Part shown: positions 20,210 through 31,926 of the stretch, piece after piece
Layout of the letters: the number at the start of each line of letters is the position of its first letter
Numbering within the stretch: the stretch's first letter is position 1
Source: Heliocidaris erythrogramma
Lineage: Eukaryota; Echinodermata; Echinoidea; Camarodonta; Echinometridae
Direction of reading: 5' to 3'
Assembly (NCBI GenBank): GCA_025617745.1
Contig: CM046873.1
Span: 30,331,410 to 30,395,409 of the forward strand
DNA length: 64,000 nucleotides
Notes under the pieces: generated by a model
What the model saw: only the letters and a program-made list of their open reading frames with translations
Told to the model about the DNA's origin: nothing
Database searches by the model: none
Program-made: the position numbers and the translations under genes

Positions 20210-21200
20210 TTCTTTGATGGTATATTCTGTAGGTGTACATTTGAGATACATATTGATTGTATCCCTAGGTGCTAGGCCTACACTGTTGTGGTTTCCTTAG
20301 GTGTACTTCAGTGCTAAATTGGTGGTACAGTTACAGTGGTACATGTAGTACAGTAATCCTTTGATGGTGTACTTTAGTGGTATTCTGTGATGGTACAATT
20401 TGGTGGTACCATCTGATGGTACATTTCAATGGTACACTATGGAGTTATATGATATACTTTTATGATTTACTTTAGTGGTATTCTGTGATGGTACACTTTG
20501 GTGGTACATTTTAATCAATGGTACACTGTGGAGTTATCATTTTATGGTATACTTTTATGATTTACTTTAGCGGTATTTTGTGATGGTACACTCTGGTCAT
20601 ACCATTTGGTTGTACATTTCAATGGTACACTTCAAATGTACACTATGGATTTATCATTTTATGGTATACTTTTATGATTTACTGTAGTCGTATTCTGTGA
20701 TGGTACACTTTGGTACCATTTGGTTGTACATTTCAATGGTACACTATGGAGTTATCATTTTATCGTATACTTTTATGATTTAATTTTCGGTGATGGTACA
20801 CTTTTGTGGTACCATTTGGTTGTACACTTCAATGATACACTATGGAGTTATCATTTTATGGTATACTTTTATGATTTACTTTAGTGGTATTCTGTGATGG
20901 TACACTTTGGTACCGTATGGTTGTACATTTCAATGGTACACTTCATTGGTACACTATGGAGTTATCATTTAATGGTATACTATTATGATTTACTCTAGTG
21001 GTATTCTGTGACGGTACACTTTGGTGGTACATTTCATTGGTACACTAAGGAGTTACCATTTTATGGTATACATGTACTTCTATTAGTGGTATGCTGTGAT
21101 GGTACAATTGGTGTCAGAGGTACACTTTGCTTGTAGCCTTTGGTGGTATAGCAGGTCCTTGCTCTGGTACAATTTGGGGGTATATTTTAGTGGTGTAGTT
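20210..21200. repeat. GGTAC-rich minisatellite, about 100-115 bp units
   Basis: At least seven units are marked by ctatggagttatcatttta, tggtatacttttatgattta and ctgtgatggtacactttggt (about 20431, 20531, 20645, 20745, 20845, 20955, 21040). Between them GGTAC/GTACA words recur irregularly. The flanks back to 20210 and on to 21200 are more diverged. Confidence 0.85.
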
Positions 21201-21204
21201 TGGT

Positions 21205-21360
21205 GTTATCTGTCTCTCTGTTTCAGCCATCCCCCAATCTTTATCTCTTCCTCTCTTTCCCTCACTCTTTCTCTTCTCTTACCCACACTTGCTCTTTTCT
21301 TATTTCTCTCTATTCTCTGTCTCTCTTCCCCCTTTATTCCTTTCTCTCTTTATTTTTGAA
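21205..21360. repeat. CT-rich tract
   Basis: Imperfect ctctt/tctct sequence directly after the minisatellite. The open frame through it is a low-complexity artefact. Confidence 0.8.
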
Positions 21361-22399
21361 GGACAACCCAAACTTCTGACCAGTGCAAGGGCACATCTTC
21401 AGGGGTACAAATTGATGTTGACCGTAGAAATTACTCCATAACAAGGATCAGAGTTTCCGAGTGGGGATGTTACAGCTCATTTAGGGTCACTCTGTTTGGA
21501 CAGCATTGCTCAATAGGTAGATTTCTATCATCTCGGGAGAACTTAAATCCATTTCTTTCCTGTTCCTTCCAGCCTAGTTAGCTGTGCAGTCACAAACTGC
21601 AATTCATGCAACATAAAGGAAGGCTTAAGAGAGGAGCTTGTTGTATTCTTGTAATTGGGCTTATCACAAATGTGGTGTTCGTGTATGGAGATTGATTCGA
21701 GGTTAGAATTTAGAAAGTGGTCATTTTGTGTCACAAATCACTTAGCCACAATACGTTTGACCGGGCGTGACCCCCTTCATAATATTTGTCCATCTCAGCG
21801 TGGAAAGCATTTATTTCATAATGTAAAGGAATTGCTTTTAGGGCTATGAGCTGGAAAATGAGTACCGGTAGATTAGCGTGAAGCCATCTTTTTATGAATA
21901 CAGGTAGTTTAATGAGAACAAGTGGGACAAATTGCAAGTGTTTATGATAAAATCTGACCGGGTCTAACCTATGTGTGATAAGTGATACGAGGTGACGAAA
22001 TTGCAACCCTTCTCCACCTCCCCTGCCTCTTGCAATAGCTCTCTACTGCAAAAATGACCAGAAGTTGAAGATCTTTCAAGAAAGCTAAGGAATTTTTGGT
22101 GAATTGAGTTTGCATATTTTTACTTTAACCATGATATCATGAAAATTGTTTTTAATCTGTTGAATTTTAAACCAGAGATAATGTGTACTAGGGTTTATTG
22201 GAAGTGTGTGTTGTGCCAAAATCAATTTTATTGCAATCAGTGGAAGGAAATATGTCATTATTAGAAAATATTCTTGATATAATTAGTTGATATTAATCTT
22301 TCTCTGACAAGTTCTGATATTCTGTATATATATCCACACTATATTTCTCTCATATATTCCATGTTTCTGTGCTTCTCATTTCAAATTGAATAAATGTAA
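21361..22399. other. unannotated stretch
   Basis: AT-rich with a few short frames on both strands. No splice-bounded exon is convincing. Confidence 0.35.
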
Positions 22400-22885
22400 A
22401 GGGAGGAAAAAGGAACAAAACCAGGTATTGGTCAGCCCCCAAGACCAGCTCATTCACCCCGCTTCCACCGGTAACTTAAGCCTTTTTCTTTTTCTTCTAG
22501 CATATTTCTCCCCCTCAATCGATTCTTCTCCTTTTTCACTCCGAGTGCTGGATATGTTTATATTGCAAACACTAATAGTGCACATAAAGTGAGGGCCTCT
22601 GTGGGTAGAGTGCAAAAGGATTTGAAAGAAAAGAAAGGGCAAAAAACGAGACGAGAAAAGAGAGGTGGGAGGGCCCCCGTTGCTGGTTCAGAGGGAGTTC
22701 AGATTTAATTTTCGGAAACGATGACCTTTTTAACTGCATTACAAATGTGAAAGGGAATCGCCGCAGTGCTTGGTTGCATCCACACCAGGGTTCTTATTTC
22801 AGTCTCGGCCAGGTCAGGTTGTGTCCCAGACCAGACAGAATGACTCCTGCCACACTTGTTGCTACTAGAAAAGTCACCTAGACCA
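22400..22885. promoter_or_regulatory. candidate conserved block, strand of any coding unclear
   Basis: Non-repetitive and GC-balanced. On the minus strand, after a possible acceptor (gtgacttttctag), about 50 codons are open to a TAA. On the plus strand, after ttcttatttcag (about 22802), 21 codons are open to TAG. Both readings are plausible and neither is compelling, so the block is flagged without a product. Confidence 0.22.
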
Positions 22886-22995
22886 TAGACCATAGTGGTG
22901 TCGAGGTTTAGTGGACGAGTCAGATTAAGTGCTGTACTGGTTCAAGTCCCGTTCTGCAGCACTAACATCCTTTTGTCAATCCAGATATTTACTTC
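22886..22995 (+). repeat. tRNA-derived SINE head
   Basis: tggtgtcgaggtttagtgga (A-box-like), then GGTTCAAGTCCCG (B-box-like), then actaacatccttttgtcaat, the start of the SINE body. Confidence 0.6.
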
Positions 22996-23644
22996 TCCCA
23001 GGGAAATAGTAGGTTATTCCTTCCTCAAACTTGGAAAAAACTCTTCCTATAGAAAACTACTCCTGTAAAAAGACCACTGCACAGGAAATGCCACCCATGT
23101 TGGAAGATCACTCATGTGCATGGAAACAAACACCCCTAGAGAATGACCAGTCTAAAAAAAAGCTTACTTCTATAGAAAATCCATTTTGAATGAAATGCCA
23201 CTATGAAGGAACTGCCTCTCCTACCACTCCAAGTGAATTGCCTCTCCCAGTGGGCAAATCCAAGTAAATGCCCCAAATAAGATTAACATATTTATCTGTT
23301 TTTATGAGATATCATACAGAATGATTGATTAAATGTTATTTTTTGTCTTTTGTTCCATTATACTTATTGTATATGGGACATAATATCTTTCCTTGACTTG
23401 CCCGATCAGTAACCCCTTCCTGGAGAAAATAACTTCCCATAAAAGGGCCACTCATAGAGAGCCCACCTGCCTGCAGAACGTGTTTAGACCTCAAATGTTA
23501 TGTAGCCTAAGCATATAAATAAGCTTGATCTATTCTGATGGTATATCACTGTATTATTATTATTCAGACATTTTAGGCTCACATCCTATCAGTACCACTT
23601 CAAACTTGTATTTAAAGGTACTGTCATCATATTTATATTTTCAG
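22996..23644. other. unannotated stretch with degenerate short repeats
   Basis: Words such as cctatagaaaactactcctg, aaaagaccactg and agaaaatccatttt recur loosely and may be very old copies of the CAGTSAAACCTG family. No gene is seen. Confidence 0.3.
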
Positions 23645-23792
23645 TTTCCCAAAGTGTTGTGAAGATGGTTCAGCTGGTGAGAACGCTCCGCCCTAATCCT
23701 CAGCCCATCTCGCTACCACCTGAGGCATTCGTGGGGACCGAGAGGTTAGCCTTACCAGAATGCTATTACCTTCTTAAAACTCAGGAATGCAG
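23645..23792 (+). CDS. candidate internal or first coding exon, unrecognised
   Basis: Bounded by an acceptor (atatttatattttcag, AG at 23643-23644) and a strong donor (AATGCAG|GTAAAG). The 148-bp frame is open throughout: two leading bases, SQSVVK, then M at 23665-23667, VQLVRTLRPNPQPISLPPEA, further residues, ending LPECYYLLKTQEC plus two bases. It could be an internal exon, or a start exon using M23665. The end has the spacing C-x8-C, as in the first half of a CCCH zinc finger, but that is only a spacing match. Local GC is clearly above the flanks. No gene identity is offered. Confidence 0.5.
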
Positions 23793-24832
23793 GTAAAGTT
23801 ACCTCTTTTCCTTCAATGTTCCTGAGTTACCTCAAAGTTTAGGAACTGGAGCAATTTCTAGACTTGCCCCTTTCTTTTCTCTTTCCTTTTCCTTTTTTCT
23901 TTTTCACCCGGAGATGAAATTACTAAAAGAATAAGTGGCAAACTGCATTTGGAAATGATTTGGACAATCAGAATGTTACAGATTTGTGACAAATTTTAAC
24001 TTGAGTTAGATGGATAAGCGGGTTCAATTTTTTGTTAACCCCTTTCTAGCTGCAGTTGTGACCTGCAGAGAAATTCTGGAGAGCATGTTATAAAAGTTCA
24101 GCCTTGTAAAACAGTTGATGACACGGAAGTTGTCTTCTCCTTGACGGTGGTCGTCCCCTTCTGAATAATACACATCCAGCACTGAATATTAAATGGAAGT
24201 AGGTAAAGCACTTGCGCGTGCGAGTAGGAGGATAACCTAATCCCACCTGCCAATCAATTTTAGAGAAGTGCTGTTGAACATCTGCAATGCCCCACGACTC
24301 TGGGTAACATCAAGTGGTCCATGACTGTTTGTGTGGAATTATGAAATGAAATTTGAATATCTTCAAGTCCAACTGAATCGGCTTCATATCAAGCCTCAGA
24401 ATATGATTCCCATGCTCTTACTCGGTCAAAATCTTTGAATTATATTACTCTTTAGAATATATATCCTTCACCTGGTATGCCTTTTAGAATGTGTTTTTAG
24501 ATTTATTCTTCTGTTCTTGTAAGCTGCACCTTTGAAGAAATAGTTGTTTTATAGGAAAATCAGAAGGTGTATTTCACAACAGTATCACGTCGAGTTATGA
24601 CCTTTAAGAGACGTTATCATAACTGAAGAAGTGTGAAGTACTTTTATCCTATAAATTCTTTCTCATCTTTTTGTGTGTAGAAAGTATGACCTAGAAATTT
24701 GTTTTGAAATCCAAAATTATACATCTCATCAACTTGTAGTGTCGGAACCAAAACGAAAATAGTGCAAGTGTATTGTGGTTGTATTTGCCAGACAAAAGGA
24801 GGAAGTGCCATTAGAATATTCCTGGTATCGTG
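23793..24832. other. unannotated stretch (intron if 23645-23792 is an exon)
   Basis: Begins GTAAAGTTACC. No further exon or repeat is recognised. Confidence 0.3.
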
Positions 24833-24897
24833 TGCTGAGAGCCAGAAGGGCGTTATTCTCTGTGCATAATGAGTTAGCCCCCTTCTTGCTCTCAACA
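24833..24897. repeat. MITE of the GCCAGAAGGGCGTTAACTC family
   Basis: ctgagagccagaagggcgtt and the inverted cccccttcttgctctcaac enclose a short centre. Confidence 0.8.
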
Positions 24898-25078
24898 ATT
24901 GATTTTCTTCAAATTACCAGAAAGCATCTCGATATGTTTTAGCTTTCTGACAATGTAACAACGGACTGACCAACTAACTAACCATTATGTAACTACATGT
25001 AGTCTTCCTTCTACTTATTTTGACTTTACCTTTTTAATTCTTTATATTTTCTTCAAAGAACATCATGTTAACACACAG

Positions 25079-25147
25079 ACTACGGGAACCGGTTGGCTCC
25101 TGTATTAAGCCTATGAGAGTTAAAGAATTCAGTAGTCAAGAGGTTAA
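25079..25147 (+). repeat. 69-bp dispersed repeat, copy 2
   Basis: Nearly identical to 1046-1114 (about four differences in 69 bp), same orientation. Confidence 0.75.
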
Positions 25148-25204
25148 GACTTCTCCCACTTGTGTCTTTTTAACCTCCAAAGCAGGGCAGTATGATTGGT
25201 CTGG

Positions 25205-25580
25205 CTTTAAGACTAAGAACCCCCCCCCCCCCCTTATGAAAATGTTGAAAGAGGGCAAGAATGAAGATGAGATAGAATGGAAGGATAGACAGGACTGACA
25301 GCCGAGATCAAAAAATGAAAAGAGAGAGAGAGACAACAGATGAATGGAGACTATTACTCCAAGGAGAGGGGGGACAGGTGCCTGTGCCCCTCCCCAAATT
25401 ATAGCATTTTTTCATAATTAGAGAGAGGGAGGATGAGAAAGACAAAAAAAAGGAAAAGGGAAAGAAGGAACATTAGTAAATGCAAAAGAACTCCTGCTTT
25501 GTGAACCTCCCCCCCCCCCTCCTCTTCTCTCATTATCTCTTTCATATATCCTTATACAGTGCCTTGCAAGACTATATCCT

Positions 25581-25612
<32 letters not shown>
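25205..25612. repeat. purine-rich stretch with long C runs
   Basis: C runs at about 25220-25233 and 25510-25518, and an unbroken C29 at 25581-25609, with gagagagaga-type purines between. Confidence 0.85.
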
Positions 25613-26869
25613 CTCCCTGCATGTTTGGGCCCCTGGATGGATACAGGTGATAAGAAAAAAATAAGAATGTTAGAGATAGATGGAAAATAATCAAAAGAAA
25701 TATGTAGAGAATGATGACCCTGGCAAGAATGTAAGAATGTGTGAAATGCCGGCTTTCATCTAAAAATAATAAAACTCAACAATAAATTTGACCTAGAAAT
25801 CACCTCTCCATAGTTCAAGGACATTTTATCTGAGCTGGGACATCCAACAGACACACCCCAGACAACATCTTTCCTATTCATCCTTGATAAACACCTAGCA
25901 ATTGGGGCTGTAAAGATGATGATACTCTTTATTTGCAAACAATAATTCTTGACAAATCGTGAGAGTAGACAATTACAAACACTGATGTGTCCCATCTCTC
26001 ACCTTCAGTCTTATTTTCTTTTTAATTTGTATTATTTTTTTTCAACTGACTCATCTTTGGGAACCTTTAATACCTTTTAAAAAATGAAGTGTGACTGTAT
26101 GAACTTGATGTTTCTGAGGTTGTTTTTTCTTTTTAGAGTCAGATAGAACAAACACTAATAAAAAAACAAAACTCACTGGCTGATTTTGTAGCAAAGAGGC
26201 TAACTGTTCTCCATTGAATTGTTATTTTCCTTACTAGTTATTTCACTAGACTTTAATGGCTAATTTTTAAGTAATATATCCAATTTGTAAATAACATTTT
26301 TTGTTTAATCTATCCTAATGAATAGATTCGCCTTTGGATACGTAAATCGTAATCCTGCAATTTTAGTTCATTTATTTAGCTTTCAAATCAGGCCTTCACA
26401 AAACTAATTCTAGCACAGCTTTTTGTGTGAGCAAATAACAGCAACAACAAATAAAATAAATAGAAATTGCAAGGTTTTTGATAATTTTAGCTTTCATAGT
26501 TATTTTATTTATTTGTATTGCCACTTTTATTAAAGTGTCATTCTAGTTGATTGTCTGTGGGCATATACATAGAATCCATACCGACACAAAAACTTCAAAT
26601 ATGCTACAGTACACGATTGTGGACTAGTGTTTGTTAATTATACCAACTTGTTGTACGACAGAGAATCAGAAGGAAAAAGAGGAATCAGTTTTGAAGTTCA
26701 TGGCAGTTCATGGACCTACAAGGGACGCTTGTACACCCCCTTGCCCAAAAAGAATACCTAAACAAATTTGGCGTTTTCAAAGCTGAACTTGCATGATCCA
26801 TTCTCCCTTGTTTGACACAGTTGGGAATACGAAAGTCTCCTAAATTAGGATAAGGAATTATTTCCCCAT
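25613..26869. other. unannotated stretch
   Basis: AT-rich. Nothing supported. Confidence 0.4.
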
Positions 26870-27120
26870 TTGTGGTTATAGCTACTGATTTGGGATTCCT
26901 CGTCCTGAACGCACACGGCTATTTTGATCATTGTTGCGTATACCTGCGATAATGAGGTTGGTCTTTTATGAGATTCTCGCTGGCCCGCCTCTGTGGCTGG
27001 TTAAGTGCCGGGTTAACCTGGGCTTGAATACTCGCCGCAGGAAGCGCACGTCTCCGCATGATTAACTGCTGATGAATAGCCTTGAAGAGAAGCTTGAGTC
27101 CCAGTGGAGGTGAAAACTAA
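26870..27120. promoter_or_regulatory. candidate conserved noncoding block
   Basis: GC-balanced unique sequence (ctggcccgcctctgtggctg, actcgccgcaggaagcgc, ctccgcatgattaactgctg). All frames close quickly, so it is not an exon. Candidate for comparative testing only. Confidence 0.22.
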
Positions 27121-27710
27121 TTTGTGAGCTGTCTCATTCTTTTTATATCAGTTTGCAAACATATCATAGTAGAAATATCCCCTGAAAAGGACTACTCTTC
27201 AAATTACCTCACATGTAAAAATATGACAAGATATAGCTGAGAAGTTTAGAACCAGCTTTCATGCCACATGTGTGTGTAGTCCCATATAACCATTTCTGTG
27301 TGCAGAGCATGTGACTTTCAGCAAGATTGAGTCAATTTCATATCGTTTTGACCATTCCAAGACCTCACAGTATACACCAATTACTTTATTACATAATCAG
27401 CCTTTCTCAGTTGCTTCAAAACAGTTTCTTTCACAGTTTAATTGCATGACCAGTATTTAAATTTGTCTATAAAGTCGGCTTACCCTTAAATGCCACAATT
27501 GACTTCTCCCATGATCTGTGGTAGCATTGTGTCACCAGCTGGCAACACCTCTCTTGGGCTCAGTTTGGATCAAAGCTGAGGTGTATATACATCGACTTGT
27601 GGGACTAGAGAGACGTACCAGGAATGGTAGAACTAACCTAAACATTTGTGATTTGTTGTATCTGGTTCAAACTTCTTGAAATTCTATCTGCTGGAATCCG
27701 TTCATGGTAT

Positions 27711-27923
27711 ACTGTAAAACCAGGAACGTTTGCATCATGAAACTTAAGCGAGTTGTGCGCGACAGCCATTTTCACAGCAAGAAAATTTAGTGATTTGCAA
27801 CCAGCAATTCAGTGTTGTATCAAATGCGATTTAACAATTTCGTGGCCTGAAACTTTCGTGGATCTGAACCACTTTCGAAATTCACGAACTTTAAATGCCC
27901 GCGATAGTTTCTGGTTGTACATT
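27711..27923. repeat. GTAAAACCAGAAAC-family element
   Basis: ACTGTAAAACCAGGAACGTT at the left and TTTCTGGTTGTAC at the right are inverted ends. The family interior is gcgcgacagccattttcac, cagcaagaaaatt and cgtggatctgaaccac. Confidence 0.8.
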
Positions 27924-27973
27924 ACCTATCATTTATTTAATCATTAAATGAGTGGCATATCATCTCTGTTCCA

Positions 27974-28136
27974 CCCTTGTAAAAAAGTACCATAGTATCC
28001 ATGGTAATTTGAGAGTAATTTGACCGAATTACCATCAAATCATGGTAATTTGATCTAGTACTCTGCATGATTTGATGTTAATTTGGTCAAATTACTGTCA
28101 AATTACCATGGCTACTATGGTTCTTTTTTACAAGGG
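27974..28136. repeat. 163-bp fold-back MITE
   Basis: CCCTTGTAAAAAAGTACCAT on the left and a near reverse complement (ATGGTTCTTTTTTACAAGGG) on the right. The interior also pairs (ccatggtaatttgagagtaa with attactgtcaaattaccatg), so nearly the whole element can form one hairpin. Confidence 0.85.
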
Positions 28137-28193
28137 CAATAATGAAAGTACTATTAAAACATTCATCCACAGGTGTAATAAAGACATATTGAT

Positions 28194-28252
28194 TGTTGAG
28201 TGCCAGAAGGGCGTTAACTGTGTGTAGTCGTAGCGGTTAAGGCTCTCTCTCA
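28194..28252. repeat. partial MITE of the GCCAGAAGGGCGTTAACTC family
   Basis: gttgagtgccagaagggcgt is clear. The right arm is decayed (ggttaaggctctctc). Confidence 0.65.
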
Positions 28253-28734
28253 CATAATATAGCAGATATCAAAACTAGTTCAGTCATATCTATGTAAATG
28301 TGTTGGATATATTTCACTCTTAGTTGTTTTCTCTTATGGCTTGCTATTTCTAAAAATTGTGGAGAGGATCTGCATCGGCCCCATGCAAGTGAAAAACCAC
28401 CTTTAAAGTTTAAAAGCAAGCATTGTCAGATATATTCCCATTATCCAAAAGAAAAAAAAAATCACAAATGCTTTTTTTTCCCAAAACTCTTACAATACTT
28501 TACCACAAAGACCACATGGAAGCCATGCTATTTGTGGACTTTTTGTCCTGGTGTCGAAATATACCGCAGCAAAACCAATGGTCCAATGGTCATGGTAACT
28601 GATTCTTTACTTGAAGGGAAACATTTCTATGATTCTCTGATTGAGATGTCGATCTGCTTGAATGTGATTATGCTTTCTGTTTGGACTGGAAGGTTGGAAA
28701 ACCTTTGTAGTAAGTTTAATGGTACTATGTTACT

Positions 28735-28984
28735 TTAACCCCTTCCATGCCACCAGATTATTGAGAAATTGTCAAAATGAACTTCCAAGAGTTAAATATC
28801 AACTTTCAATGATTTTTTTTCTTAAGCAAACTGGGCAGAGATATATTGCCTAGGAATAAACATTATATTGGAGGCACAGGTTTTTGTATGAGGAAGAAAT
28901 TTCAAGTCATTCTGAGCCTAAACAAAATGTTCAACACTCACATTTTTGGGCAGGATTTGCCGCCCACGGCATGGTAGGGGTTAA
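28735..28984. repeat. TTAA-bounded 250-bp MITE, copy 1
   Basis: Begins TTAACCCCTTCCATGCCACC and ends GGCATGGTAGGGGTTAA. The ends are inverted repeats and both carry TTAA. The reverse complement of the interior matches 31927-32178 over its whole length (for example aaacaaaatgttcaaca, aggcacaggtttttgtatga). Likely a piggyBac-type non-autonomous element. Confidence 0.88.
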
Positions 28985-29399
28985 AATGTGGTAGAGGATT
29001 TATGAGAACTATGATATTAGAGTTCCTTGTATTATATTATGAATAGAACAGAACTCATCATTTTCATCGAATTAAATAATAATTTTCCCTCACTTAAATC
29101 TCTTTTGGCCACTTTCTTTTTCTGAAAGAACCATTCCAACAAATATTTTCCACATATTTTTAGATTTTCTGGCCTGATCCGAAACTCCTGGGCATCATCT
29201 GTAGTCTTCAACAAGCCATCAAGTAGATAGGCAACAAAAGTATGAAAATCAATGTGAACGGAACTAAATCAAGTACGAAGCCGTCAAGTCAATAGAAGAA
29301 TTAACTGAATCTTTACACAGAAAGAGAGGCTCCACATGGCTACCGTAATTGTCTGAAGCTAGCAAGCCGATATAATCTGAATTCTTGTAAGCATTCCTT
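28985..29399. other. unannotated stretch
   Basis: AT-rich. No supported feature. Confidence 0.35.
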
Positions 29400-29645
29400 T
29401 TACCAACCGACTTGACACCTTAAATAGGATTCATGAAAGTGACCAGCCAAACGAGAACAATTCTCGCGTGCCGCATGACGATTCTTTTTTCTTGGGGTCT
29501 CCCTTTTTTGTTCCACTCCGTTGGTTGCGGAACAAGGAACAAACAGCCAGATGTTTGAAGATCTGCACTGAGTGAAGATTGGTAAAGACTAATAATTTGT
29601 GATGTATTATTCACAGCTTCTGCAAGATACAATGCTTTCTGCATG
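29400..29645. promoter_or_regulatory. candidate conserved block
   Basis: Unique, GC-balanced sequence (gaacaattctcgcgtgccgc, ccactccgttggttgcgg). A 74-codon minus frame runs through it to a TAA but lacks a clear splice context, so no protein is called. Confidence 0.22.
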
Positions 29646-29698
29646 AAAAAAAAAAGATGTCAATAGATTCCTCACAAGTTCTTTTGCTCCCCACCCCT

Positions 29699-29704
<6 letters not shown>

Positions 29705-29734
<30 letters not shown>

Positions 29735-30060
29735 GTTTCTGCGTCCCCATTCTCTCACCAATTCTCGTTTTCTCTTCTTTTCTTCTTTTTTTCTTTTCTC
29801 CTTTCTTTTTTCTTTTCTCCAGCCTACCTCTGGCTCTTCACATCTGATTTACGTGCTACTCTCTTTTATTTCTTTCTCTCTCTCTCTCTCTGTGAGTCTG
29901 TCTGTCTGTCTCTCTCTCTCTATCTCTTTCCTCTGGCATATACACATCTTTTCCATTTCTGTTTAATGCTCCTACTTCTCTCTCTCTCTCTCTCTCTCTC
30001 TCGCTCTTTCTCTCTCTCTCTCTTCTACATCTAATTCTCTCACATTCTTTTAAGATACAT
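29705..30060. repeat. CT microsatellites
   Basis: (CT)n at 29706-29732, 29876-29892 and 29978-30020 in a wider pyrimidine-rich tract. The apparent proteins on both strands are artefacts. Confidence 0.9.
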
Positions 30061-30229
30061 GTCCATGTCAGGGACAATTGCATACTCCAACTCAGTGGAT
30101 GTGGTTAGTGGTAAGGTGTAAAACAAATTAAGAATTGTTTGCCTATTGTCCATGTCACAAGGCCAGGAATATGATATTTCCTCTTGTCAATTTTCCATTT
30201 CATTCATGTATTTTTTTCTCACTGTATTT

Positions 30230-30443
30230 CTTTTTCTGTCTCACTATCTTTCTCTCTGTCCCGCTGTCTCTCTCTCTCTCTCTGTATCACTCTTCATTTC
30301 TTTATCTCTTTTTCTGTGTTCTCTCCCTTCATTTTTTATTTCTCGTTCTGTCTATCTTTAACTCTTTCTACCCTCTTTATCTCTCTCTCTCTTTCTCTCT
30401 TTCTCTCTCTCTTCTCTTGCTAATGTTTCATTTCTCTCCGCAG
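30230..30443 (+). repeat. CT-rich tract leading into a splice acceptor
   Basis: Polypyrimidine sequence ending tttcatttctctccgcag at 30443, directly before the candidate exon 30444-30497. Confidence 0.75.
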
Positions 30444-30497
30444 CTGCCAACTTGGACAAGAGTCATTTAGAAGTGGCCAGGCACAGAATAAAAGAAG
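30444..30497 (+). CDS. candidate 54-bp internal microexon, unrecognised
   Basis: A strong acceptor (tttcatttctctccgcag) and a consensus donor (AGAAG|GTGAGAG) flank 54 bp. The open reading is two bases, ANLDKSHLEVARHRIKE, one base: a charged, helix-like peptide. One alternative frame stops at once. The second (CQLGQESFRSGQAQNKR) stays open but is less protein-like. Fifty-four is a multiple of three, so skipping would preserve the frame. The exon is bracketed by complementary CT and GA repeats. Confidence 0.42.
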
Positions 30498-30570
30498 GTG
30501 AGAGAGAGAGAGAAAGAGAAAAAGAGAGATAAAGGAAGAGAGAGAGAGAGATAGAAAGAGAGAGAGGGGA
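30498..30570. repeat. GA microsatellite
   Basis: Begins right at the donor of the candidate exon: gtgagagagagagaaagaga, then agagagagagagatagaaag. Confidence 0.9.
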
Positions 30571-30909
30571 AGGAGATGGAGATTGGGGTGGCATTGAGTC
30601 TTTATGAAGTATGGACTTGGCAAAATGACTTGAATCATGATTGCTTGGTGATAAATGAAAAGAGTGCACAAGATGTTTTAAGCTTTGCATACAGCTGGTG
30701 CATAACTTTACAAGGTTCTTCCAATATTTCTTTTATTCTTGAATGGGTTCTAAGGAAAAAGTACATATTTCAATTTCCAAAGGAATGTCTGTTTGGGGGA
30801 CAAAGAAGTTGAGTTGAGCAAAGGAGGACATTGAAAGAAGACTTAATAGAAACACAAAAGAAAACAAAAATATGGTATTATGTGACGTACATGTATATGA
30901 TCTAGAGAA

Positions 30910-31100
30910 AAGAAGTAAGAGACAGCAAGAGGGGGAGGGAGAGAATGAGAGAGAGGGGGAAAAAGAAAAACAAAGAAATAGAAAACTCAAGAAAAAATGA
31001 GAGAGAGAGAATTCAAAGAGAGGATATTAAGAGAAAGGGGAGGGTGGGGCAGGGGGGGGGGGGGGGGGAGTGGGGGGGGGGGGGGGGAGTGGGAGGACGA
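30910..31100. repeat. purine-rich tract with G runs
   Basis: gagagaatgagagagaggg-type purines, then G runs broken by single A or T between 31051 and 31088. Confidence 0.85.
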
Positions 31101-31179
31101 ATTTGGAATATGCTGGTACAAGCTATAGCTGTAAGCTACCAGCCATCTTGTATCCTTCTATCAGCTCTCCTGTGTCCTC

Positions 31180-31520
31180 AGCCCCCCCCCCCCCCACCAT
31201 GCAACCCTCTTGCAAGGCCCCTTTCCCCACCCCTCTACCACCGCTCTACCAGCTCTCTTGCATCCCTCTCTTAGTTCTCCTCTACCTTTCTACCAGTCTT
31301 CATGTGCCCTGTTACCACCCCCTTATGCCCCTCTACCAGCCCTCTTATGCCCCTCTACCAGCCCTCTTATGTCCCTCTACTACCACCCCTCGTGCCCCTC
31401 TATCAGCCCTCTTGTGCACCTCTACCTCCACCTTGTGCCTCTCTACCAGCTCTCTTGCACCCCTCTACCAACCCTCTTGCAAGCCTCTGTCCCAATTGCA
31501 CCACTCGACCATGCAGCCCT
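31180..31520. repeat. 22-bp pyrimidine-rich minisatellite
   Basis: About ten imperfect units of the form CCCCTCTACCAGCCCTCTTATG between 31230 and 31490, preceded by a C run. Three overlapping plus-strand frames (up to 198 codons) are periodic artefacts. Confidence 0.85.
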
Positions 31521-31589
31521 CATGCACCCCTTTTGGCATAATAGGCCAGTCATTGACCCAAGAAGTTCGGTCTTACTATGGTACTAGTA

Positions 31590-31712
31590 GAGCCCCCCCC
31601 CCCCCCCTTCATGTCCTAAATCCCGAATTTCTGTCTACTTTGTCCACGTTTTCAATCCTAGATTAATCTACTTCTCTAATTTTGCTACTAAGATTAGATA
31701 CCCCCCCCCCCC
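31590..31712. repeat. poly-C runs
   Basis: C runs at about 31593-31607 and 31702-31715 in otherwise AT-rich sequence. Confidence 0.85.
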
Positions 31713-31890
31713 CCCCTGGTGGTTTTGGCGTTAACTGCAAGGTCGCCTGTGGTTCTAGAACTACAAGTAAATTTAAACTTTCAAAACTCCGAGACTTTTC
31801 ATGAAGCCTGAACTACAATATAACTTAAAGTTTTGAAACTACAAGCGATACTTAAAGTCTAGCTCCCATCGTGCAGAGCTGACTATATAT
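31713..31890. repeat. dispersed repeat with GTTTTGAAACTACAA words, copy 1
   Basis: Shares actacaagtaaa-ttaaa, gttttgaaactac, taacttaaagttttgaaact and tagctccc-tcgtg in order with 39029-39180. Confidence 0.7.
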
Positions 31891-31926
31891 ACACATACAT
31901 ACACATGGTTTACATCATCTTGGACA

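Noticed and set aside
22705..22893. Open frames on both strands with splice-like borders
   Set aside because: Neither strand is favoured. Kept only as a candidate conserved block.
31070..31666. 198-codon Pro/Ser-rich frame and overlapping frames
   Set aside because: Follow a 22-bp minisatellite and C runs. All three phases stay open.
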